Below are positions 9,372 through 18,561 of a DNA stretch of 64,000 bases, in pieces. Position 1 is the first letter of the stretch. Every line of letters starts with the position of its first letter. The stretch spans positions 62,001-126,000 of the forward strand of contig JAURPJ010000097.1 in NCBI GenBank assembly GCA_030835305.1. The letters are read 5' to 3'. Below the pieces are notes generated by a model. That model saw only the letters and a list, made by a program, of their open reading frames with translations, did no database searches and was not told the DNA's origin. The position numbers and the translations under genes were made by a program. Origin of the DNA: Verrucomicrobiota bacterium. GTDB taxonomy: Bacteria > Verrucomicrobiota > Verrucomicrobiia > Verrucomicrobiales > Akkermansiaceae.

Positions 9372-10697
9372 CTACCTGGCAGAGAGATCGACCTTCACCA
9401 GCTCCTGGTCGTTTCTCATAAAGATCGCCTTGTCCGCAAAAGCCGGACCGCTCCAGACAACGGGACGACCAAAGGCCTCGTTCGTTGGCTTCAAGATCGG
9501 CTGGCGCCCCAACTCTTTATAACCTTCTTTGGAGAGCTTCGCCAAAATCAAATCTCCGCTCTCGCTAAAGATCCAGTAGTTCCCGCTCTCCTCATGACGA
9601 GTCAAATAGGCGGTACCGTGACCGCCCCCTCCCTTGCGATGTTCTTCAGCCATCGTCGGTTCCATCGTTGACCAGAACCGCTCCCCGTTCTCGACCGAAG
9701 CCGCGATCAACTGGCTCGACCGGATGTCACAACCATAGATCACACCATCGTGAATCAAAGGGGTGCTATTGCAACAATACATCGCCGTCTTGGGTTTCCC
9801 ACGCCACGTAAACTTGGCCTCAGGTTTGTCAGGGTCCAACTCGATCATCGCACCCACACGCCCGATCCCGCTGGCAAAAATCCTGTTCCCGACGAGCTGT
9901 GGGGTCATCACCGACATGCCATAGGTTGGTTTCAATGGCAAACTCCAGTAGAGCTCACCGGACTTGGAGTTGAGCGAATTTATCGCTTCCGGATGCCAGA
10001 TGATTAACTGCTCGGTTTTTCCAGCCTTCACCATCGAGGGAGGACAATACCCCTGGCTTCTGGCATCAAGCGCCTTCCATCTCACCTCACCCGTGATGGC
10101 ATTAAAGGCCACGGCCACACTTCCCTTACCACCAACCAAACAATACAAGGTGTCGCCAACCACAAGCGGATGGGCGGAGAATCCCCAAATTGGAAGTCCT
10201 GCACCAAAGTCTTTCTGAAAATCCTTCTCCCACTTCTTCTGCCCGGTTTTGGCATCGAGCGCGACAAGATTTCCCATACCACCCAAAAAATAGACAAGGC
10301 CATTTGCAATCGTGGGAGTGGCCCGTGGTCCGCCGGGATAGGAGAGCATATAAGTCCGATCCTTCTCGTACTTCCAAAGTTCCTTCCCTGTCGCGATATC
10401 CAAACAAAGCAATCTTTCCTTTCCTTCCCAAGTCACGGCCTTACCCGGATTATTTATCAGTTCACCTTTTGAACGTTGGTAATCGGACACATAAACGCGC
10501 CCACCAGCAACGGCAGGCCCGGAATAGCCCCAACCCACCGGGACCCGCCACGCCACAGGAGCACCGGCCTCCGGCAAATCCGCTCTGATTCCTGTTTCCC
10601 GCCAAACCCCATCAGCCTTCTCGCCCATCCAACGCGGCCAATCATCGGCAGATGCACTCAAAATTCCGACAATACCAAACACGACTGGGATTTTCAT
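9372..10697 (-). CDS. Secreted PQQ-like beta-propeller protein
   Basis: A 441-residue protein with a short signal peptide (MKIPVVFGIVGILSASA) followed by DDWPRWMGEKADGVW, the usual opening of the verrucomicrobial/planctomycete PQQ-binding-like outer-membrane BamB-type proteins. Repeated blade motifs with the pattern xx[LI]DxxTGxxxW are visible: LCLDIATGKELWKYEK, VALDAKTGQKKWEKDF, VAFNAITGEVRWKALD and NSLNSKSGELYWSL. This indicates an eight-bladed quinoprotein-alcohol-dehydrogenase-like propeller. No catalytic dehydrogenase residues are recognised, so a structural or binding role in the periplasm is more likely than an enzyme. Substrate and partners are unknown. Confidence 0.82.
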   Translation of the reverse strand: MKIPVVFGIVGILSASADDWPRWMGEKADGVWRETGIRADLPEAGAPVAWRVPVGWGYSGPAVAGGRVYVSDYQRSKGELINNPGKAVTWEGKERLLCLDIATGKELWKYEKDRTYMLSYPGGPRATPTIANGLVYFLGGMGNLVALDAKTGQKKWEKDFQKDFGAGLPIWGFSAHPLVVGDTLYCLVGGKGSVAVAFNAITGEVRWKALDARSQGYCPPSMVKAGKTEQLIIWHPEAINSLNSKSGELYWSLPLKPTYGMSVMTPQLVGNRIFASGIGRVGAMIELDPDKPEAKFTWRGKPKTAMYCCNSTPLIHDGVIYGCDIRSSQLIAASVENGERFWSTMEPTMAEEHRKGGGGHGTAYLTRHEESGNYWIFSESGDLILAKLSKEGYKELGRQPILKPTNEAFGRPVVWSGPAFADKAIFMRNDQELVKVDLSAR

Positions 10698-10738
10698 TTG
10701 GGTAACTTCCCCAGATCCCGCTAAAAGTCAATCCAGCT

Positions 10739-11149
10739 TCAATGAAGGGGCTTCTTAAAACCAATCCCACCGCCTGTCAGGTCCTCGAGGCGCGTCTGGA
10801 TAATCCTCTCTGCCTCGTTCAGAATATCACTATTCTGGACCGCGTCGATACATGCCTGCCGAATCAGAAAATTAACGAAATGCTCACGATCTGCGTCCGT
10901 GATGCGGTTTACAACCCCGCTATTCGAAAAAAGGTGTCGTATTCCTGAAGATTCACCCCAAGCAACCGCCGCTCGAGCCGCCTTATCGACCGGCGAATTC
11001 ATTGAGCTCATTGGCTTGCCAATGAAAAAGCGAAAGGCCGCCATTCCCGCGACCGCCAGAATCACCAGGCCCGCGGAATACTTGAAGTAACGATGGATCT
11101 GTCCGCCTCCTACTCGTTGTCGTCGATAACACATCAAAGTTGTTTTCAA
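10739..11149 (-). CDS. Hypothetical membrane-anchored protein
   Basis: A 136-residue protein not recognised as any family. A basic N terminus (YRRQRVGGGQIHRYFKY) precedes one hydrophobic segment, SAGLVILAVAGMAAFRFF, at about residues 25-42, so it is probably an inner-membrane protein with the C terminus outside. The remainder is mixed and helical (EHFVNFLIRQACIDAVQNS, ILNEAERIIQTRL). It is oriented like the upstream PQQ-type gene, 41 bases before it, and could be co-transcribed. An internal ATG at residue 6 is an alternative start. Codon use does not stand out from its neighbours. It is called a gene because of its length, the clear membrane segment and the lack of a better frame. Confidence 0.6.
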   Translation of the reverse strand: MKTTLMCYRRQRVGGGQIHRYFKYSAGLVILAVAGMAAFRFFIGKPMSSMNSPVDKAARAAVAWGESSGIRHLFSNSGVVNRITDADREHFVNFLIRQACIDAVQNSDILNEAERIIQTRLEDLTGGGIGFKKPLH

Positions 11150-11220
11150 TTAAGAGAAGCCAGCCTTTGATCTTGCCTTCACCGTTACGCGGTGTTCACT
11201 CCCCCCAAACAAAACAAACT

Positions 11221-11721
11221 GTGAAAGCATTCGAAATCTATCAGAAAATCGACCCTTCTCTCGTCAGCGACATGTTTCTCTGGATCCGGGAAAATGACCG
11301 TCAACTTTATAAATCGGCGATCGCCACACTCACCGCAAACCGGAAGCTCCGCCCCGTTTTCGTCGAGAAAAAATCGATCGCAGATCAGATTACCTGGCTT
11401 CACAAAACTCTGAAACTTAAAACCAGCGACACCATCGGCGAGCATCTCTTTCAGGTTTACTTCATGAAGGGGCAACAAGAACTTCTCATCGGATTTTGTG
11501 ACAGCATGGGCATCGAACACGACGGCAAAGGCTCTGTCGAAGGCTCTCTTCCGGACAGTCTTGATGATGAAAAACTCAAGGCCACCATCGATTCTCTCGT
11601 CGGAGCGCACGACCCCAAACTGGTCACACTGTATCTCCGGGTCTTCAACTTACAGACCCAGGATGGATGGGAGAATCTCGCCGGGGTCCTTGAAAGCGAC
11701 GAAAGACTCACACTCGTTTAA
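11221..11721 (+). CDS. Hypothetical cytoplasmic protein
   Basis: A protein of about 166 residues with no recognised domain. It is acidic and predicted helical (SLVSDMFLWIRENDRQLYKSA, SIADQITWLHKTL, GEHLFQVYFMKGQQELLIG), without signal peptide or membrane segment. The GTG at 11221 is chosen because the sequence upstream of it (SPLRGVHSPQTKQT) looks non-coding; a TTG at 11140 would extend the frame by 27 residues and overlap the divergent gene. The 3' end overlaps the end of the convergent aminotransferase gene by four bases. Nothing in the surroundings hints at its role. Confidence 0.65.
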   Translation: MKAFEIYQKIDPSLVSDMFLWIRENDRQLYKSAIATLTANRKLRPVFVEKKSIADQITWLHKTLKLKTSDTIGEHLFQVYFMKGQQELLIGFCDSMGIEHDGKGSVEGSLPDSLDDEKLKATIDSLVGAHDPKLVTLYLRVFNLQTQDGWENLAGVLESDERLTLV

Positions 11722-12962
11722 GCCGCATCCAAAAGTCTGAGAATCACGGTGAGAGCATGGTCCAACTCCCCCTCCGAAATCAAGAAGGGTGGGGTAAATG
11801 AAAGGACGTTTCCCTGCGGTCCGTCCGCAAGAAAAAGAAGACCCTCAGCCAAAAGCGAGGCCAGCAAACCTCCGGCGGGACGGTCCAACTCCATTCCCCA
11901 CATCATGCCACGGCCACGGATTTCGCGAACCGCAGTGTGATCGAAGGACTGGAGCGCGCTTGAGAGCCTGGCCGATACAACTTCCACCAGCTCGATGGTT
12001 TCTTGCCTCTCGAGAATCTCCAGTGACTTCAAGGCCATGGCACAACCCACCGGGTGCCCCAGAAAGGTGCTGGTATGTAGGGCTTCCCCGGGACTCTCGG
12101 GCCATTTATCCATGACCTCTGATTTCCCCACGCATGCAGAGATGGGAAACCCCCCGCTCATTGCTTTTCCGACGCAAATCAAATCGGGAATCACCCCTTC
12201 CCATTCACAAGCAAACCATTTTCCCGAGCGGTGAAAACCGGTGTAAATTTCATCAAAGATCAATAGAGCCCCATGCGCGTCACACCAATCCCTGAGCGCA
12301 GACAAAAAACCGGCTGGAGGAAGCACTTTTCCGCCACGTCCCTGGATTGGCTCAACTAAAACCGCGCCAATGGCGTCGTCATCCGGCAGCTTGAAGGAAC
12401 CGTAATCCACGCGCTTGGTCACTCCGGCGAGCTGATCCACAAAGGGCCCCCTGAATTTTTCCAGATCAGTGCCGAGCAAGCTCCCGTAACCAAGTCCGTG
12501 GTAGCCATTGGCAAAGGCCATCACCCCCCGCTTGCCGGTCGCAAGCCGTGCCGTCTTGAGCGCTGTTTCCACCGCTTCAAATCCTGAATTTGAAAGCACC
12601 ACCTTTCCCGGTCCCGCCCCCCATCTCTCGAAGGTTAATCTCGAAAGCCGCGCGCACATATCCACCTTCAAGGCCGTTGGGTGAACATCGCCCATGCCAT
12701 GAAGCAGTTGATCACATTGCGCCTTCATGGCCGCAACGATCTCGGGATGTCGATGCCCGAGCCCGGAAACCCCAAAGGCACTGGTGAAATCCAGGAAGCG
12801 ATTCCCATCGGCATCCCACACATTCACCCCTTGCGCTCTCTCCCAAAAAACCGGCCACGACTCATCCACATAAGTCACATTGCGACTTTCGTGCTTGCGA
12901 AGCCTCACCGCCAGGTCCTGCGAGCAGGGACCGGGAATGACCGTTTTAATTTCAGGAATCAT
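11718..12962 (-). CDS. Class III PLP-dependent aminotransferase
   Basis: A fold-type I aminotransferase of the ornithine/GABA/acetylornithine group, 414 residues. The PLP lysine is K266 in LICVGKAMSGGFPIS. D237 in LLIFDEIYTGFHRSG contacts the pyridine nitrogen, and SNSGFEAVETALKTAR binds the phosphate. VEPIQGRGG is the family's conserved loop. The substrate cannot be fixed from sequence; omega-amino donors such as 4-aminobutyrate or lysine are typical. The ATG overlaps the stop of the upstream rhomboid gene (ATGA), so the two are translationally coupled. Confidence 0.88.
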   Translation of the reverse strand: MIPEIKTVIPGPCSQDLAVRLRKHESRNVTYVDESWPVFWERAQGVNVWDADGNRFLDFTSAFGVSGLGHRHPEIVAAMKAQCDQLLHGMGDVHPTALKVDMCARLSRLTFERWGAGPGKVVLSNSGFEAVETALKTARLATGKRGVMAFANGYHGLGYGSLLGTDLEKFRGPFVDQLAGVTKRVDYGSFKLPDDDAIGAVLVEPIQGRGGKVLPPAGFLSALRDWCDAHGALLIFDEIYTGFHRSGKWFACEWEGVIPDLICVGKAMSGGFPISACVGKSEVMDKWPESPGEALHTSTFLGHPVGCAMALKSLEILERQETIELVEVVSARLSSALQSFDHTAVREIRGRGMMWGMELDRPAGGLLASLLAEGLLFLADGPQGNVLSFTPPFLISEGELDHALTVILRLLDAA

Positions 12963-14137
12963 GAGGTGTGCATCAAAATCGAAAGAATCGCCCCGATGGC
13001 GGAAGTAGCGATTAAAAAGATCCCCAGGCCTCCAATCGCATAATCACGCTTTAAAATCACCGGCCGATGAGGTGAGGAGGATCTGGGGAACACCAAAAAT
13101 GCGTAAGCAGCTCCAGTAATCAATCCCCCAAAATGAGCAGCGTTATCGATAAACTTGAAACCCAGTGTTCCGATCACGATCACGGAAACAAGAATGCCAG
13201 CTAACCTCCGGCGCGCCGGTCTCGGCACGAGCGGGCGGTGAAGCGTTTCAAATACAAGGAGAAATCCAAGCAACCCGCATACCACACCGGAGATTCCCAC
13301 TGAAGTCTGGGTCGGAAACCAGGAAACAGTCGCCCACCCCGCACCGATGATGCTGAGAAAAAAGGCGGCTGCGAGATGCGGCCAGCGGGCAAGAATTTCA
13401 ACGCGTCGTCCCAAATACCAAAGCGCGCTCATATTCAGGATAAAGTGAATCAGATTGCCGTGGAGAAACGCCGCGGTAAAAAGCCGCCATTTTTCTCCGG
13501 CGAAATAACGGGCCTTAACCAGACCGGCTTCGGCAATTCCGAGTTCCAGGGTTGCGAACTGTACCCCACCGACCAGCACCACAAACACAAGAAACAAGAC
13601 TGAAAAGGGCGTCCGCTGGTTTTCCATCCAAAGTTCGAACCGAGCTTCGGGGACCTGATCTCCAATGAGCTCCCCCGTTAAGAGCTTCGCAAAATTACGC
13701 CCCTTCCGGGCCTCCCTCCACGGGCGGGCGGTGAAATAAAGGAACCCGAAAATCGTGAGGACAAGGAACTGAATTCCGGGAAAGCCGAATGGGGTAATCC
13801 CCTGAAAATGTGAGTAGCCGCCATAAAGAACCGCAAGACCGGTGAAGACCACAGAACGCCGGGCGCTATCTTCATCTTCAGCGGCAAAAATGAGACGCCG
13901 TTTTTTTAAAGCGGGCGCTAAACTGGGAATCTCTTCGGGAGCGACCAGCCTTTCACTTTCAGGGGTCCAAACCCAATCCAGCCTCCCTTGCCCTGTTTTG
14001 AGATAGGCTTTGAGATCAGCAAGCGATTCAAACGAGCGACTCTGCGTCGAGCCATTAATCGCCCCAAATGGGCCGGAATCCGGCTTGACTGGAAACGCAT
14101 CCTTGCGGGCCCAAGCTGGTGAAGCTGGCTCGCTCAT
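12959..14137 (-). CDS. Rhomboid-family intramembrane serine protease
   Basis: A 392-residue membrane protein. The rhomboid core has HGNLIHFILNMSALWYLG (helix 2), the serine in SVGISGVVCGLLG (GxSG) and the catalytic histidine in DNAAHFGGLITG, so both dyad residues are present. Before it lie about 100 soluble residues, FGAINGSTQSRSFESLADLKAYLKTGQG and on, that resemble a GYF_2-type or other small interaction domain, and an extra pair of membrane segments at about 100-150. The C terminus adds a further hydrophobic helix. It would cleave membrane-spanning substrates in the inner membrane; targets unknown. It sits between secG (18 bases upstream) and the aminotransferase it overlaps. Confidence 0.88.
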   Translation of the reverse strand: MSEPASPAWARKDAFPVKPDSGPFGAINGSTQSRSFESLADLKAYLKTGQGRLDWVWTPESERLVAPEEIPSLAPALKKRRLIFAAEDEDSARRSVVFTGLAVLYGGYSHFQGITPFGFPGIQFLVLTIFGFLYFTARPWREARKGRNFAKLLTGELIGDQVPEARFELWMENQRTPFSVLFLVFVVLVGGVQFATLELGIAEAGLVKARYFAGEKWRLFTAAFLHGNLIHFILNMSALWYLGRRVEILARWPHLAAAFFLSIIGAGWATVSWFPTQTSVGISGVVCGLLGFLLVFETLHRPLVPRPARRRLAGILVSVIVIGTLGFKFIDNAAHFGGLITGAAYAFLVFPRSSSPHRPVILKRDYAIGGLGIFLIATSAIGAILSILMHTS

Positions 14138-14155
14138 CTCATCGGACGCAATAAA

Positions 14156-14797
14156 TTACTCACCCACCGGCACACCACCTTCGGGGGTTTCGGTCGCTTC
14201 GGCAGGTGTCTCGGCCCCTTCAGCGGGTGTCTCGGTCCCTTCAGCAGGTATCTCGGTCGCTTCGGCGGGTGTCCCGGTCCCTTCAGCAGGCGTCTCGGTC
14301 CCTTCGGCGGGTATCCCGGTCCCTTCAGCAGGTGTCTCGGCCCCCTCAGCAGGTGTCCCGGTCGCATCGGAAGGTGTCCCGGTCGCATCGGAAGGTGTCC
14401 CGGTCGCATCGACAGGTGTCCCGGTCGCATCGGCGGGCGTATCGATGATTCCTTCACCGGAATTTTCGAGAAGAGAACTTCCTCCTTCGTTGCTTTCAAC
14501 TGGAGCATTTGCAACCGAACCGCCATCAGATGCGTAGTTCTTACCCTCGATGGAGTTTCTCTTTCCCATCAGGATCGCGAGTACTAACGAGAAGATGAAG
14601 AAAAGGGTGCCGAGATAGACAGTTCCTTTCTGAAGAACGTCAGTCGTTTTAGCACCGAAAGCAGCATCAGTCATACCGGCACCGAAAGCAGCGCCGAGGC
14701 CTTCCTGCTTCGGTCGTTGCATGAGGATCACGAGAATCAGCAAAAGACTCACGACGACGTGAGCGATAACCACAAGTGTGATGGAGATGTCTAGCAT
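14156..14797 (-). CDS. secG: Protein translocase subunit SecG with long repeat tail
   Basis: Residues 1-80 are an ordinary SecG: two membrane helices (VVIAHVVVSLLLILVILMQ and GTVYLGTLFFIFSLVLAIL) flanking RPKQEGLGAAFG, the conserved cytoplasmic loop. It assists SecYE-dependent export. SecG is normally 70-110 residues; this one has 213. The additional part is a low-complexity acidic tail made of about a dozen heptads of the form [GE]-[TI]-P-[AS]-[DE]-[AG]-[TA], ending PEGGVPVGE. By topology the tail should lie in the periplasm if both helices span once each with N-out/C-out orientation. The ATG at 14795-14797 is the only sensible start. Confidence 0.9.
   Translation of the reverse strand: MLDISITLVVIAHVVVSLLLILVILMQRPKQEGLGAAFGAGMTDAAFGAKTTDVLQKGTVYLGTLFFIFSLVLAILMGKRNSIEGKNYASDGGSVANAPVESNEGGSSLLENSGEGIIDTPADATGTPVDATGTPSDATGTPSDATGTPAEGAETPAEGTGIPAEGTETPAEGTGTPAEATEIPAEGTETPAEGAETPAEATETPEGGVPVGE
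14177..14443 (-). repeat. Tandem 21-bp repeats inside secG
   Basis: About twelve imperfect 21-base units encode heptads such as GTPSDAT, GTPAEGA and ETPAEGT. Two groups can be seen: a DAT-type at the 5' end of the coding strand (14360-14443) and an EGT/EAT-type after it. Adjacent units differ mostly at third codon positions or by single residue changes, which suggests expansion by slippage or unequal crossing-over and selection on the protein. Copy number may vary between strains. Confidence 0.85.
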
Positions 14798-14907
14798 GGG
14801 AAGGCGGGACTCTATCGGCTCAACCCGAGTTGTAAAGAGGGAGTTTTCAGCAAATTCGCCAACTTTATCTAACCATTCCTAATGAATTTGGCCAGTCAAC
14901 CGTCTCC

Positions 14908-15255
14908 CTAGTTTGTCGATTTAATGATTTCGTTTTTCAGATTGAGCACGTGGCGGAGTGGAATGATCCGCTCATTCGAGATCCCGAAGGCCATAATCGT
15001 GACGCATTCATCCTTCTTTATCAGGTGGGCCGCGCCGCCATTCATGATGATGTGGCCGGTCCCGGGATCTCCCGCCTGAACGTAGGTTTCGAGACGATTC
15101 CCTGATGTCATGGAGGTCACAAGAACCCGCTCACCCTCCCAGAGCCCGGCCGCCTCCATGAGATCAGAGGGGATTTCGATACTCCCTTCATAATCAATAT
15201 CGGCCTGCTTGATGATAGCCCGGTGGAGCTTGGACTTTAGTTGAATGCGCTGCAT
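14908..15255 (-). CDS. panD: Aspartate 1-decarboxylase
   Basis: Pyruvoyl-dependent decarboxylase making beta-alanine for pantothenate and coenzyme A. With the ATG at 15253-15255 the protein has 115 residues and begins MQRIQLKSKLHRA, as in the family. Gly24-Ser25 in DYEGSIEI is the self-cleavage site that produces the pyruvoyl group; the conserved R54-equivalent lies in SGNRLETYV, and Lys9 and Tyr22 are present. IEIPSDLM replaces the usual CAID-type continuation after the cleavage site. The frame is open for 32 more codons upstream, but those look non-coding. No other pantothenate gene is adjacent. Confidence 0.92.
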   Translation of the reverse strand: MQRIQLKSKLHRAIIKQADIDYEGSIEIPSDLMEAAGLWEGERVLVTSMTSGNRLETYVQAGDPGTGHIIMNGGAAHLIKKDECVTIMAFGISNERIIPLRHVLNLKNEIIKSTN

Positions 15256-15350
15256 GGCTATGACGAAACGAGGAATGCCTGCCGCGGTCAAGCGGTGAAA
15301 AACTCCAAGATTGAAAAAATACCACCTGTCTCTAAACTTTCCTCTAGACA

Positions 15351-16403
15351 ATGAAGATGTTGATCCAAATCATTTTCGGCTTTGCCGGGAGTCTATTGCC
15401 CGCTCAGGAGACCGAACCGGCTATTCCTCCGCTGGTGGAAAAGAAAGCGCTCCAATGGATGCAACATCCGGATGCCTACAAACGAGCCGCCGCATACCGG
15501 ACCTTCCAGCTGTACGGTGACGAGGGTGGCTCCATCTACCGGCGCACTCTCGAAAAAGCGCGGACCCTCCACGGCAAAAAATTAGCCGACGTCCTCGGCA
15601 ATGAACGCTCAAATCCCTTTTCGGATCTTCCCGCGATCGCAGAAGAACTCAAGACCGAACGCACGCGGATCTACAAACTCATCAAAACCGATTACAAAAA
15701 GCAGCCGGACAAAATTGCGATGCTTCGCCGCGAGACCGAATCGCTGCAAAAGCTCAATGATCGCGCTCGCAAAATCGCAGAGAAAGATCCTGAATCCCTC
15801 GACAACTCAGTCAAAGCCATCGCCACTGCTCTCGCCGAGGTCACCCGCGAGGTCAACATCATCGACAAGACCGAATTCGACCGTAACAAGCTCGATCTCG
15901 ATGATGCGCTCATGTCGATCTACGAAGGTGAAGTCTACCTCAAGAACCGAAAAGCCGTTGCCGGGATTCGCCAAGAAATGGAAACGCTGGCTGCGGCTCG
16001 GTGCGACAATGATGCCTGTGAATGGGCCAACGTATTGCAGAAGGACTTCACACACCATTTGAACGAATTTCGGTCGCTCTTTGCTCTCTTCCCACTCCGC
16101 ATGGAAGACAAGCTCTCGGATGCCGCTGTCGGACACTCAAAAGACATGGCTTCCATGGGATTCTTCGCCCACCAGTCTCCCATCCCTGAAAAAAAATCGC
16201 CGGGTGACCGGGCTCGCCTGGCCGGCTTCAAACATGCTTGGTCCGGCGAAAATATCTTCATGGGGTCATCTTCACCGATCGCAGCTTACAACGCTTGGTT
16301 CGGCTCCGACGGACACCGCTTCATCATGTTTACAAACGGTCCAAATCTCATCGGGATCGGCCCGCATGGGAAACACTGGACCATGATGACCGGAAGAAAG
16401 TAA
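15351..16403 (+). CDS. Secreted CAP-domain protein with N-terminal helical region
   Basis: A 350-residue secreted protein. A signal peptide (MKMLIQIIFGFAGSLLPAQ) is followed by about 190 residues that are mostly charged helix, likely coiled coil (IAEELKTERTRIYKLIK, ETESLQKLNDRARKIAEK). The C-terminal ~120 residues are a CAP/SCP-PR1 domain: LSDAAVGHSKDMASMGFFAH, GENIFMG, AYNAWFGSDGHRFIMF. The paired His residues (GHSKD, SDGHR) and the Glu in GENI are those of the CAP cleft. Bacterial CAP proteins are often cell-envelope associated, with roles in lipid binding or proteolysis proposed; none is shown here. It ends 14 bases before rnc and could share its transcript. Confidence 0.85.
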   Translation: MKMLIQIIFGFAGSLLPAQETEPAIPPLVEKKALQWMQHPDAYKRAAAYRTFQLYGDEGGSIYRRTLEKARTLHGKKLADVLGNERSNPFSDLPAIAEELKTERTRIYKLIKTDYKKQPDKIAMLRRETESLQKLNDRARKIAEKDPESLDNSVKAIATALAEVTREVNIIDKTEFDRNKLDLDDALMSIYEGEVYLKNRKAVAGIRQEMETLAAARCDNDACEWANVLQKDFTHHLNEFRSLFALFPLRMEDKLSDAAVGHSKDMASMGFFAHQSPIPEKKSPGDRARLAGFKHAWSGENIFMGSSSPIAAYNAWFGSDGHRFIMFTNGPNLIGIGPHGKHWTMMTGRK

Positions 16404-16417
16404 TCCTCTCTATTAAC

Positions 16418-17113
16418 GTGAGCATCGAAAAAAGGCTTAACTACAAATTCAAGAGCGAGTCGCTTTTGAAAGAGGCTCTATCCCACCCCAGCCTTTCGTC
16501 GGAAATCCGTCCGGCACCACCAGACAATCAACGTCTCGAATACCTTGGCGACGCTGTCGTCGAGCTCGTCGTAAGCTCCCATCTCTACCACCACTTCCCT
16601 GAATTTCAGGAAGGTATTCTCACCCAGCTGCGCGCTTCGGTCGTCTCGAAACCCGCACTCGCCACAGCAGCACGCGCCATCGACTTGGGTAGCGCACTTT
16701 TCATGAGCAACGGCGAAGCCGGGAGCGGTGGCCGTGATCGTGATTCCAACCTCGCCGACGCCCTCGAAGCCATCCTTGGTGCGGTCTATCTTGATGGCGG
16801 CCTTGAGTCAGCCCGGGAGGTGGCTCTTCAACTACTCGGGGCCCAACTCAGGGCGCTAAACCCAAAACAAGCACAAGGAAACTCCAAAGGCGAACTTCAG
16901 GAAATCCTACAGCAACTGAACCCGGAATCTCCCGTTTACAAGGTTGTCTCGGAAGAAGGCCCTCCCCATGACCGCACCTTCGTCTGTGAGGTTACCTGGA
17001 GAGGCCAGACCTTGGGACAAGGGCGCGGCCCAAGCAAAAAATCGGCCGAAGCAGAAGCCGCACTTGCCGCACTTTCCACTCAAATTTGGAGCACTAGGAA
17101 AGAATCTTTTTGA
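16418..17113 (+). CDS. rnc: Ribonuclease III
   Basis: Double-stranded-RNA endonuclease for rRNA and mRNA processing, 231 residues. The RNase III signature is [12 protein letters not shown] near residue 38, and the second acidic patch is [20 protein letters not shown]. The C-terminal double-stranded-RNA-binding domain begins near [12 protein letters not shown] and includes [16 protein letters not shown]. The GTG at 16418 gives the normal N terminus ([11 protein letters not shown]); upstream sequence in this frame overlaps the CAP gene and is not plausible. The 3' end overlaps the end of the convergent DUF1501 gene by 20 bases. Confidence 0.93.
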   Translation: MSIEKRLNYKFKSESLLKEALSHPSLSSEIRPAPPDNQRLEYLGDAVVELVVSSHLYHHFPEFQEGILTQLRASVVSKPALATAARAIDLGSALFMSNGEAGSGGRDRDSNLADALEAILGAVYLDGGLESAREVALQLLGAQLRALNPKQAQGNSKGELQEILQQLNPESPVYKVVSEEGPPHDRTFVCEVTWRGQTLGQGRGPSKKSAEAEAALAALSTQIWSTRKESF

Positions 17114-18551
17114 TGACTCTCCTTGGCTCCACTCCGGTCAATCGTTCATCGAGCCCCTGATGCCTGAGCGTGAAGCGCTCATGGTCAATACCGAGGCAAT
17201 GCAGGGCCGTGGCATTGATCTCGTTGATGTGAACCTTGTCCTTCACCGGGTTATAGGAAAACTCGTCGGTCTCACCAATCTCGGTCCCACCTTTGATTCC
17301 TCCGCCAGCCATCCACATGCAGAAATTTTTCGGGTGATGATCTCTCCCGTAAGTTTCACGAGTCAGCTTTCCTTGCGAATAAATGGTCCGCCCAAATTCG
17401 CCACCCCAGATTACCAGGGTTTCATCCAACATCCCCCGCTGCTTGAGGTCCCTGATCAATCCGGCGCAAGCCTGATCAGTGTCCAGACATTGGTTCCCAA
17501 GTTCCTTGGGAAGGTTCCCGTGGGAATCCCAACCACGGTGCATGATTTGCACCACACGCACGCCCTTCTCCACCAACCGACGTGCAAGAAGCGCAGTTGA
17601 GGCGAAGGAACCCGGCGTTTTTACTCGGTCCCCATAAAGCCCCAGAGTCGAATCCTTTTCCTGACTCAGATCTGTTAGCTCTGGCACGCTGGCCTGCATT
17701 CTGAATGCCATTTCGTATTGCGAAATCCGGGTCCGGATATCTGGATCCCCGAACTTTGCAAACCCCCGCTGATTCAGCTTCCCCAGAGCATCGAGCATCG
17801 ACCGTCGGTCCCTGCGATCAACTCCCGGGGGGTTCTCAAGATATAACACCGGATCACTACCGGATCTCAAAACAACCCCACTGTTCCTCCCGGGCAAAAA
17901 ACCAGGTCCCCACATCCTGCTGAAAAGCGCCTGGGCGTTTGAGCCGTTGGGAAAGTTGGGAGTCAGAGCGACAAAAGCGGGAAGATCTTCTGTCTCGGCA
18001 CCCAGTCCGTAAGAAATCCAGGACCCCATGCTCGGCTTCCCCGGGACTTCACTTCCAGTCATCACAAATGTGCAGGCCGGATCATGATTAATTGCGTTGG
18101 TGTGCACTGCTTTCACCACCGCGATATCATCCACGATTCCTGCGGTATGTGGTAGCAGTTCACTCACCCATCGACCACACTCGCCATGCTGGGCGAATTT
18201 GAATTTCGAGGGCGCCACCGGAAAACGCCCCTGCCCACTCGTCATGGTCGTAATCCGATTCCCCAAGAAATCCTTGGGCAGGTCTTTGTTGAATTGCTTG
18301 TGCAACTCCGGCTTATAATCCCAGGTATCTAGCTGCGAAGGACCACCATTCATGTGCAGATAAATCACAGCCTTGGCCTTTCCCGCAAAGTGCGGAAGCC
18401 CCTCCAAACCGGGGTGCACCGAGGAACCGGCTTGGGCCACTCCGCGCGAAGCCATCATTGACGCCAGCGCCACCCCGCCAAGTCGCATCCCGCTATCACC
18501 AAAAAACTGGCGGCGGGTTTGCAAAAGTTGATTCTCAAAAAATGGATGCAT
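17094..18551 (-). CDS. DUF1501 family protein
   Basis: A 485-residue member of DUF1501, a family with an alkaline-phosphatase/sulfatase-like fold that is greatly expanded in Planctomycetes and Verrucomicrobia. [21 protein letters not shown] at the N terminus is a twin-arginine-type signal. [55 protein letters not shown] and [17 protein letters not shown] are the family's conserved blocks, rich in Asp and His that could bind metal. It is downstream of the DUF1549/DUF1553 cytochrome gene, ten bases away, the usual pairing. Function is not established; polysaccharide or sulfated-substrate turnover has been suggested for such pairs. Confidence 0.9.
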   Translation of the reverse strand: MHPFFENQLLQTRRQFFGDSGMRLGGVALASMMASRGVAQAGSSVHPGLEGLPHFAGKAKAVIYLHMNGGPSQLDTWDYKPELHKQFNKDLPKDFLGNRITTMTSGQGRFPVAPSKFKFAQHGECGRWVSELLPHTAGIVDDIAVVKAVHTNAINHDPACTFVMTGSEVPGKPSMGSWISYGLGAETEDLPAFVALTPNFPNGSNAQALFSRMWGPGFLPGRNSGVVLRSGSDPVLYLENPPGVDRRDRRSMLDALGKLNQRGFAKFGDPDIRTRISQYEMAFRMQASVPELTDLSQEKDSTLGLYGDRVKTPGSFASTALLARRLVEKGVRVVQIMHRGWDSHGNLPKELGNQCLDTDQACAGLIRDLKQRGMLDETLVIWGGEFGRTIYSQGKLTRETYGRDHHPKNFCMWMAGGGIKGGTEIGETDEFSYNPVKDKVHINEINATALHCLGIDHERFTLRHQGLDERLTGVEPRRVIKKILS

Positions 18552-18561
18552 GTCAGTCGGA

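Noticed and set aside
14177-14443. Tandem repeats that at first look like a repeat array or CRISPR
   Set aside because: Units are 21 bases, contiguous without spacers and in frame with secG, so they are protein-coding repeats.
14798-14907. Possible tRNA in the gap between secG and panD
   Set aside because: No acceptor-stem pairing or T-loop GTTCRA sequence in the right place was found.
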